A stretch of 10,813 nt of DNA from assembly GCA_012735285.1 (NCBI GenBank), contig JAAYHT010000158.1:1-10813 (forward strand), in the 5' to 3' direction. The translations under genes and the position numbers were made by a program. How positions within the stretch are numbered: position 1 is the first letter of the stretch; every line of letters starts with the position of its first letter. Source of the DNA: Clostridiales bacterium (lineage in GTDB: Bacteria; Bacillota; Clostridia; Peptostreptococcales; Anaerovoracaceae). Under the pieces are notes generated by a model. That model saw only the letters and a program-made list of their open reading frames with translations. It did not search any database and had not been told where the DNA came from. Of the stretch, positions 6,223 through 10,813 are shown piece after piece.

Positions 6223-7638
6223 CTAATTTTCAACACTAGAGTTTAATGCATTTATTACTCCTCTAACTACTGAAATAGCATATGCTTCTTTAAATTCTTC
6301 AGTAACCATGCGCTGTAAATCATTAGGGTTGGATAGGAATCCCCCTTCTATTATAACAGCTGGCATTAAACTCTTATTCAGGACCGCAAGATGGGGACAG
6401 TCTTTTATTCCCCTATCTTTAAGTCCGGTTTCTTTTACTAACTCTTTTTGTATTAATTCTGCTACTTCCTGGCTTGTGAAACCATATATACTTTTCTCAT
6501 CTTCCTTGTTGTAGTAAAGCACTTCGGTACCATTTGGTGCCGATGTAGTAGCAGAATTATTATGTATACTTACTAACAGATCCGCATTTAATGTATTTGC
6601 CGCTTCCGGTCTGGAATATAGCGTCATATATACATCCTTATCCCTTAGTATAGTAACATTTGCCCCTGCTTTTTGCAAAAGCTCATATATGCGTAAAGCT
6701 ATGCTTAAGTTCAGATCCTTTTCGTAAATCACTGTTCCATTATACTTTGCTAGAGCTCCCGAATCTGATCCTCCATGACCTACATCAATAACAATATGTT
6801 TGCCGCTAGCACGCCAATCGAGCTCAGGGATCAAAGGCTCATCCCTTTCCCCATTTGGTTCATTATCGTCTTCTTGATTTTGATTAAGCTTATCAAATTC
6901 TATAAATACTTCAGTCCTATTATCCGATAACTTAACCTTGCCTGCAAGCTTTTCTTTTAAATCAACTACAATTCTAACAGTATCTTCATTGAATTGCGAG
7001 AATCGTATACCATAAAATATATCGTTTTCTTCAGATATCTGACCTATCCCTTCAGGAAAAGTTGCATTGCAAATATCTATTCCATACCTCACAGGTTCTT
7101 CATATGCAAAGGTACTGGTATTTTTTATGACATCATTGGCTTGTACAACTATTCGGTATGAAGATTCGGTTTCTTCTAACTCTATAGAATTAATTTCCGT
7201 AAGGTCTACATTCTCAGGCGAATTAATTATCACCATTCTATTTTCATTATCCCAATCAACTCCGCAGTTGAGATTTTCTAAAACAAACCTCAATGGAATT
7301 AGTGTTCTATCATTTACGATCATAGGGGGAACATCCATAGACTTAGTCTTCCCATTAACAAACCCTATGGTCTGATCTATTGTAACCTGAACCCTATGAC
7401 TTCCTAATACAGCCGTTGCCATCCTTGCGGCAGGCTCCCATGATACTTCAGCTCCCATAGCTTCTAATACCGCCCTGTATGGAACCATGGTCCTGTCGTT
7501 GACGATTATAGGGTCTACATCCGTTTCTAATATCTCACCATCCAGTTGAATCGTCACTTTGCTATTTGCAAAAGCAAAACCGCTCCCTAAAATTATAATT
7601 ATTCCAATCAGTACTAAAATTCTGAGCTTGTTTGTCAT
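6223..7638 (-). CDS. Secreted N-acetylmuramoyl-L-alanine amidase with CuAO-N-like repeats, AMIN and Amidase_3 domains
   Basis: This 471-residue cell-wall hydrolase cleaves the bond between N-acetylmuramic acid and the peptide stem. A signal peptide covers about residues 1-25 (lysine/arginine, long hydrophobic stretch, AFA before the probable cut). Two copper-amine-oxidase-N-like repeats follow (about 27-140), each with an IVNDRT-hP-RxVLE pattern at 45-59 and 107-121. An AMIN-type region spans about 148-250. A short acidic linker leads to the Amidase_3 domain (about 280-467), with zinc ligands His288 (DVGHGG), Glu306 and His359 (VSIHNN) and catalytic Glu431 (IIEGGFLSN). The start at 7638 is preferred because AAGGG lies seven bases upstream. 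An ATG 24 nt earlier (7662) is poorly placed relative to any ribosome binding site. It heads an operon with the two lysO-like genes. A role in cell separation or wall turnover is inferred. Confidence 0.93.
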   Translation of the reverse strand: MTNKLRILVLIGIIIILGSGFAFANSKVTIQLDGEILETDVDPIIVNDRTMVPYRAVLEAMGAEVSWEPAARMATAVLGSHRVQVTIDQTIGFVNGKTKSMDVPPMIVNDRTLIPLRFVLENLNCGVDWDNENRMVIINSPENVDLTEINSIELEETESSYRIVVQANDVIKNTSTFAYEEPVRYGIDICNATFPEGIGQISEENDIFYGIRFSQFNEDTVRIVVDLKEKLAGKVKLSDNRTEVFIEFDKLNQNQEDDNEPNGERDEPLIPELDWRASGKHIVIDVGHGGSDSGALAKYNGTVIYEKDLNLSIALRIYELLQKAGANVTILRDKDVYMTLYSRPEAANTLNADLLVSIHNNSATTSAPNGTEVLYYNKEDEKSIYGFTSQEVAELIQKELVKETGLKDRGIKDCPHLAVLNKSLMPAVIIEGGFLSNPNDLQRMVTEEFKEAYAISVVRGVINALNSSVEN

Positions 7639-7687
7639 AGGATATCCCTTCCCCCTTAGCATTTCCTGTAATATCGTGTCGAAATTA

Positions 7688-7715
7688 ATTATAATATATT
7701 ATAGTCATTTGTTAA
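7688..7715 (-). promoter_or_regulatory. Promoter of the amidase-lysO operon
   Basis: On the minus strand, TTAACA (7715-7710) and TATAAT (7693-7688) are separated by 16 bp, with 5 of 6 and 6 of 6 matches. A second TATAAT sits 10 bp upstream (7703-7698) without a good -35 box. The leader to the ATG at 7638 would be about 43 nt. Confidence 0.6.
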
Positions 7716-7749
7716 GGGTTTTTTCAGAATGTAATCTAATTGTAACGTC

Positions 7750-7778
7750 TTGATTTTTTAGCAATCCTCAGTTATAAT
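7750..7778 (+). promoter_or_regulatory. Promoter of the tRNA-Val/tRNA-Arg genes
   Basis: TTGATT (7750-7755) and a perfect TATAAT (7773-7778) are spaced 17 bp apart. Predicted transcription start is near 7785, about nine bases before the first tRNA. It is divergent from the amidase operon promoter. Confidence 0.7.
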
Positions 7779-7793
7779 TAGTCCAGTGGTTAT

Positions 7794-7870
7794 GGGCGGT
7801 TAGCTCAGCTGGTCAGAGCGCCTGCTCGACAAGCAGGAAGTCATTGGTTCGAATCCGATACTGCCCACCA
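7794..7870 (+). tRNA. tRNA-Val (anticodon GAC)
   Basis: A complete 77-nt cloverleaf with encoded CCA can be folded by eye. The acceptor stem GGGCGGT/ACTGCCC contains one G-T pair. The D stem is GCTC/GAGC, the anticodon stem CCTGC/GCAGG, and the T arm ATTGG-TTCGAAT-CCGAT. The anticodon loop reads TCGACAA, giving anticodon GAC for valine. Position 33 is C rather than the near-universal U. Confidence 0.93.
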
Positions 7871-7886
7871 CTTTTTTTAATACTAT

Positions 7887-7963
7887 GCACCCGTAGCTCA
7901 GCTGGATAGAGCGTTAGACTCCGGCTCTAAAGGTCGCAGGTTCGATTCCTGTCGGGTGTACCA
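7887..7963 (+). tRNA. tRNA-Arg (anticodon CCG)
   Basis: A complete 77-nt cloverleaf with encoded CCA starts 16 nt after the valine tRNA. The acceptor stem GCACCCG/CGGGTGT has a G-T pair at its end. The D stem is GCTC/GAGC, the anticodon stem TTAGA/TCTAA, and the T arm GCAGG-TTCGATT-CCTGT. The loop CTCCGGC gives anticodon CCG, which reads CGG arginine codons. Confidence 0.95.
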
Positions 7964-7999
7964 AAAAAGCGCTCAGAACCAAATTGGTTTGAGCACTTT
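7963..7999. terminator. Bidirectional terminator between the tRNA genes and the amidohydrolase operon
   Basis: A stem of GCTC-(A)-GAACC (7971-7980) against GGTTT-GAGC (7986-7994) encloses the loop AAATT. On the minus strand the hairpin is followed by six T residues (7968-7963), a strong terminator for the amidohydrolase operon. On the plus strand the tail TTTATTATT is weaker but plausible for the tRNAs. Confidence 0.8.
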
Positions 8000-8028
8000 A
8001 TTATTGTAGTAACAATAATTCACAATAA

Positions 8029-8850
8029 TTATATTCCTAGCACTTTTCTTGCATTCTCTCCCAATATATTTGAAACAGCTTCATCTGAAATATTTAGTTC
8101 TCGGATCATTTCTATATTCTTCTTTACATCAACTGCGGGCCAGTCGCTTCCAAATATAAATTTATGTGAAAAGCGTTCCATATCCGGAAAGTATTCTAAT
8201 AGTTTCTTTGGCGGTAGCCCTGAAACTTCAATGTAGACATTTTCATGAAGCCTAACCAGGGTTAGAGCCAGGTCATACCATGGTCCCCTGCCCCCATGAG
8301 CCATAACTATTTTAAGATTTGGGAAGTCGACTGCTATATCATCGATATAGATAGGATCGCTATATTTCAGCCTGCTGTTGGAAAAGATCGAAGTACCTGT
8401 GTGAAACAGAACTGGAATGCCAAGTCTCTCTGCAACAGAATATAGAGGATACATCATATTATCATTAGGATAGTAATGATTATAGGATGGATAGAGCTTG
8501 ATACCTTTGAAACCATGATTTATGCATAGATCTTCTAGCATTTGAGCCATGTTTGGGTGGATATAGGGGTTTAGGGTACAAAAGGGTATCAGTCTTGGAT
8601 TTCCCGAACAAAATGCTTCTACCCTTTCATTTGTAGCTATTCCGCTTGTCAGAGGTGCTATTTCTGCTACGATAACAGAGTAATCAACCTTGTTATGATC
8701 CATAAGCTGAATAAAATTCTCTGGACTGCTGTATTTTTTAGAGTAAGCATCAAACTCCTCTTTTGAAGGATGAAAAGCCGAAAAAAATTCATAGGTATCG
8801 TTGGAAATAGTATCGTATTCTGATAGATGTACGTGAAAATCTACTACAAT
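8029..8850 (-). CDS. Metal-dependent amidohydrolase (amidohydrolase 2 family) with an apparent ATT start
   Basis: This is a TIM-barrel hydrolase or decarboxylase of the ACMSD-like amidohydrolase superfamily, 273 residues if translation begins at ATT (8850). The extended N-terminus carries the HxH metal motif in VVDFHVHLS (His6, His8). Further expected metal and catalytic residues are His150 (PVLFHTG), His185 (KIVMAHGG) and Asp236 (FIFGSDWP). The first ATG in frame is residue 50 (8703), and starting there would delete the HxH motif and the first strand. Between the upstream stop TAG (8859-8857) and the HxH motif the frame has no ATG, GTG or TTG. The ATT directly before Val-Val-Asp-Phe-His fits family N-termini. 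GGAG (8870-8867) lies 16 nt upstream, further than usual. The gene follows the AcoX-like gene by 23 nt. It may use a rare start, or its start may have mutated or be a sequencing error. The substrate is unknown. Confidence 0.78.
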   Translation of the reverse strand: MVVDFHVHLSEYDTISNDTYEFFSAFHPSKEEFDAYSKKYSSPENFIQLMDHNKVDYSVIVAEIAPLTSGIATNERVEAFCSGNPRLIPFCTLNPYIHPNMAQMLEDLCINHGFKGIKLYPSYNHYYPNDNMMYPLYSVAERLGIPVLFHTGTSIFSNSRLKYSDPIYIDDIAVDFPNLKIVMAHGGRGPWYDLALTLVRLHENVYIEVSGLPPKKLLEYFPDMERFSHKFIFGSDWPAVDVKKNIEMIRELNISDEAVSNILGENARKVLGI

Positions 8851-8873
8851 ATTATTCTATTAACCACTCCATT

Positions 8874-9869
8874 CTATTTAACGAAAAATCCTGCTTTCTG
8901 TGCTGTTTCCAAGGTTTTTACTACATCAACACGATAGGGTCCATTTTTGGTTATTTTAAATATAAAAGTGTCACCTTCATCAAAGAGGATTTCTTTTTCC
9001 CCATCGAGGGCTATGCTACCTCTGAAACTTGCCTTAAACTCGTATTCTTCTCCCAGCTTTAATATGACAGGATCAGAAGCAACAATCTTCCTCAATGCTG
9101 CTACTGATACAGGCGATATTACCGACTTGCCTTTTTCATTCAATTCTACATAGGCACCGAAATCATCATCAGGATTTATTATCTGCCTCATGCCTACAAT
9201 ACTTGAGAAACCAATGGAAGCCGGGTGGCTTCTTGCAACAATAACTGCTTTAATGTTTTCATAATTCCAAACAGCCTTTACGCCTATAAAAGTTTCTAAA
9301 GTTACTACAGCATCAACCAAAGCTATATCTACCAGATCTCCATCTTTATAGATCTCAATACGCTTATCTTTAGTTGTCAGGGATTCAATATCAAAGCGTT
9401 TTGATGCAACTACAGCAGCAGCCATTCCTGCTACAGTACCCTCTATCATATCAGGATATACATTGTTTGTTCCCGTTGAAATAGTTATTAAAGGAACATT
9501 CTTTACGGCCTTTGCTACTGCCCTATTTGTACCGTCTCCGCCAAGGGTTACTACACATCCCACTCCTTTATCCTCCATGTACTTTATGGCCTTGACGGAG
9601 TCGGTCAGATCGTGATCTAGCTCAAAATCAGCTATTTCAATCTCACATTTAAGTTCTTTGCTCAATTCCAGTCTGTTTTTAACAACCGATCCCATTTGGT
9701 AGAATTCAGGCATAATTATTACTTTATCTACGCCTAATTCTTGAGCACTGAGAACAACCCTTTTTATTATATTAGTCTTTTCATTATTATTAAACACCGT
9801 AGCGTGAGCAACCAGCCTTCTTATATCCTTACCTGAAGCAGAATTTGCTATGATTCCTATACTGGCCAT
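8874..9869 (-). CDS. AcoX-like ATP-NAD kinase-family protein
   Basis: This 331-residue cytoplasmic protein has the ATP-NAD/diacylglycerol-kinase fold. An N-terminal IIANSASGKD segment (6-15) resembles the NPxSG phosphate loop. The family signature GGDGT is at 110-114 (VVTLGGDGTNRAVAK), and STGTNN (131-136) is the second conserved loop. The C-terminal part ends in GPYRVDVVKTLETAQKAGFF, typical of the AcoX group found in some acetoin gene clusters, whose biochemical role is not established. It is distinct from the housekeeping NAD kinase, which is shorter. AAGGAGG (9883-9877) gives a strong ribosome binding site. No acetoin dehydrogenase genes are in the window; the partner gene is an amidohydrolase transcribed 23 nt downstream. 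Kinase activity and the substrate, NAD or otherwise, are inferred from the fold only. Confidence 0.82.
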   Translation of the reverse strand: MASIGIIANSASGKDIRRLVAHATVFNNNEKTNIIKRVVLSAQELGVDKVIIMPEFYQMGSVVKNRLELSKELKCEIEIADFELDHDLTDSVKAIKYMEDKGVGCVVTLGGDGTNRAVAKAVKNVPLITISTGTNNVYPDMIEGTVAGMAAAVVASKRFDIESLTTKDKRIEIYKDGDLVDIALVDAVVTLETFIGVKAVWNYENIKAVIVARSHPASIGFSSIVGMRQIINPDDDFGAYVELNEKGKSVISPVSVAALRKIVASDPVILKLGEEYEFKASFRGSIALDGEKEILFDEGDTFIFKITKNGPYRVDVVKTLETAQKAGFFVK

Positions 9870-9918
9870 AAATATTCCTCCTTAAAAGCCCTGCTAAATT
9901 AATTACACCATCTTAATT

Positions 9919-9947
9919 ATTATAATTCTCAATTATAAAATTGTACA
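9919..9947 (-). promoter_or_regulatory. Candidate promoter of the AcoX-like/amidohydrolase operon
   Basis: On the minus strand, TGTACA (9947-9942) and TATAAT (9924-9919) are spaced 17 bp apart. The -10 matches fully and the -35 in 4 of 6 positions. The region is very AT-rich, so chance matches are likely. Confidence 0.4.
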
Positions 9948-9982
9948 GCCAATGTTATTTGTAATTGCATAAGACTGGGAAT

Positions 9983-10012
9983 TTTGTTAATATTAATTAA
10001 TACATTAACAAA
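9983..10012. repeat. Inverted repeat with 9-bp arms upstream of the small membrane protein gene
   Basis: TTTGTTAAT (9983-9991) and ATTAACAAA (10004-10012) are exact reverse complements separated by 12 AT-rich bases. The right arm touches the ribosome binding site AAAGGGG (10010-10016). It could be an operator or a leader hairpin. The right half also fits a Rex-like site at 9994-10011 with 12 of 14 consensus positions. Neither role is proven. Confidence 0.45.
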
Positions 10013-10024
10013 GGGGTAAATTTT

Positions 10025-10249
10025 ATGAATAAACTTGTAGAAAACGCTAAGAGCTATATAAACCATATGAATATTATGGATTTGGGCCTGCTAAAACTCT
10101 GTCTATGTTCTCTAGGACTAATCCTAGGCACAAGCATGCCTCAAAATAGCAAGAAAAAAGTTGCAGCAGTTTCATCCGTTGTGTTTGCCTTTACTTATGC
10201 TGCACTTATGGTTAAGTTTTTAGGCGTATTATGTAAAAAAGAGAAATAA
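10025..10249 (+). CDS. Small membrane protein of unknown function
   Basis: This 74-residue protein has two predicted membrane helices, at about residues 18-35 (LGLLKLCLCSLGLILGTS) and 47-66. A short basic loop, QNSKKKV, joins them, and the tail CKKEK is basic, so both ends probably face the cytoplasm or cluster by charge. AAAGGGG lies eight bases before the ATG. Short proteins of this shape are common in Clostridia and are sometimes labelled permease without evidence; I assign no function. The gene stands alone, between a divergent AcoX-like operon and a convergent binding-protein gene, and has its own strong terminator. Confidence 0.75.
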   Translation: MNKLVENAKSYINHMNIMDLGLLKLCLCSLGLILGTSMPQNSKKKVAAVSSVVFAFTYAALMVKFLGVLCKKEK

Positions 10250-10251
10250 TA

Positions 10252-10289
10252 AATGGCCATTACACACTAACTTGCGGGTAATGGCCATT
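10252..10289. terminator. Bidirectional terminator hairpin between convergent genes
   Basis: AATGGCCATTAC (10252-10263) and GTAATGGCCATT (10278-10289) form a perfect 12-bp stem with a 14-nt loop. It lies three bases after the small membrane protein stop and 11 bases before the end of the facing gene. On the minus strand the stem is followed by a T-rich tract, TATTATTTCTCTTTTTT. On the plus strand the tail is a weaker mix of A and T. Confidence 0.8.
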
Positions 10290-10300
10290 AGCATATTGTA

Positions 10301-10813
10301 TTATTTTACTGGAAGCCAGCTATTCACTAATTCTTCGTTTTCAAGCATCCATTCTCTAGCTGCTTCAATAGGCTCTCCGCCATGGTCTTCTATGGCAGCC
10401 ATTAAACTTCCGAGTTGTTCATCAGTGAATTTGTAGTTGCTGAAGAACTCGGCTACTTCTGGCATGTCATCAACAAAACCCTTCCTAGCTGAAATATGAA
10501 TTCTTTCTACATCACCGTAAACGCCTTTGGGATCCTCTAATCTCTTTAGATCAAAGCGGGCAAATTTCCAGTGGGGAGCCCAGCCTGTTACGACTATAGC
10601 TTTCTCAGACTCAATCGCTTTTGCAAGTGCAGCTGTCATAGTAGGTCCGCTGCCTGAAAGCAGTTTATAGTTTAATCCGTATTCCTCTATTGCTCTCTCT
10701 GTAGCCTCCATTATTCCTGCTCCTGAGTCAATGCCAATGATCTCTCCGCCAAATTCATCTACGTAATCATTCAAATCTTCTATACTATTAGCTTCTACAT
10801 AGCTGGGAACAAC
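10301..10813 (-). CDS. Glycine betaine/proline-type ABC transporter substrate-binding protein, 5' end beyond the window
   Basis: The last 170 residues of an OpuAC/ProX-type binding protein are visible, and the frame is open to the right edge. These proteins bind quaternary ammonium osmolytes outside the membrane and hand them to an ABC importer. The segment VVPSYVEANSIEDL at the edge, the GSGPTMTAALAKAIE helix and the hallmark VVTGWAPHWKFARFDLKRLEDPKG are all typical. The tryptophan-rich WAPHW loop belongs to the ligand-binding half. A TTG at 10774 is not the start, because family-like sequence continues upstream of it. Signal peptide, permease and ATPase partners would lie beyond 10813. Betaine is the likely ligand; choline, carnitine or proline betaine cannot be excluded. 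Confidence 0.9.
   Translation of the reverse strand, partial: VVPSYVEANSIEDLNDYVDEFGGEIIGIDSGAGIMEATERAIEEYGLNYKLLSGSGPTMTAALAKAIESEKAIVVTGWAPHWKFARFDLKRLEDPKGVYGDVERIHISARKGFVDDMPEVAEFFSNYKFTDEQLGSLMAAIEDHGGEPIEAAREWMLENEELVNSWLPVK

Noticed and set aside
8852..8872. Six-codon frame (MEWLIE) between the AcoX-like and amidohydrolase genes
   Set aside because: It has no well-placed ribosome binding site. It may matter only as a possible reinitiation leader or as a trace of a one-base change, so I do not call it a gene.
1..10813. CRISPR array, insertion sequence, phage genes or riboswitch
   Set aside because: I found no spaced direct repeats, transposase or integrase motifs, phage-like genes, or long structured leaders that I recognise.

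Overview
The window reads as a chromosomal segment of an AT-rich, low-G+C Gram-positive anaerobe, most likely a member of the Clostridia. The evidence is strong AGGAGG-type ribosome binding sites, a Gram-positive-type LexA with a GAAC-N4-GTTY operator, a secreted amidase with copper-amine-oxidase-N-like repeats, a two-gene (split) LysO exporter, and clostridial-looking tRNA genes. I cannot name the genus or species. I see no transposase, phage gene, CRISPR array or other sign of a mobile element.

Region 1 (1-4590) is the most informative part. A PAS-AAA+-Fis sigma-54 activator on the minus strand is divergent from a two-gene plus-strand operon. The operon encodes an acylating aldehyde dehydrogenase resembling sulfoacetaldehyde dehydrogenase and a class-III omega-aminotransferase resembling taurine:pyruvate aminotransferase. 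The shared intergenic region holds a near-perfect -24/-12 promoter (GG-N10-GC) in front of the operon. It also holds two related dyads of the form GATTCAA-N2-TTGAATC, spaced 75 bp centre to centre, about 135 and 210 bp upstream of the promoter. The proximal dyad overlaps the -10 box of the regulator's own sigma-70-type promoter. This looks like a self-contained, sigma-54-controlled switch for turning an omega-amino acid (taurine, beta-alanine or similar) into an acyl-CoA. A rho-independent terminator closes the operon.

Region 2 (4591-7793) has lexA with an SOS box overlapping its -35 element. Facing it is a minus-strand operon of a secreted N-acetylmuramoyl-L-alanine amidase followed by the two halves of a LysO-type (DUF340) transporter. 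lexA and the distal lysO half converge with no intergenic base.

Region 3 (7794-8000) has tRNA-Val(GAC) and tRNA-Arg(CCG) behind one promoter, ended by a hairpin that can serve both strands. The valine tRNA carries C at position 33 instead of the near-universal U.

Region 4 (8029-9947) is a minus-strand pair: an AcoX-like ATP-NAD-kinase-fold protein and a metal-dependent amidohydrolase. The amidohydrolase frame clearly includes an N-terminal HxH metal motif but has no ATG, GTG or TTG in front of it; the only well-placed initiation codon is ATT.

Region 5 (9983-10813) has a 74-residue small membrane protein behind a 9-bp-arm inverted repeat, a strong bidirectional terminator hairpin, and the C-terminal part of a glycine-betaine-type ABC transporter binding protein that runs off the right edge.
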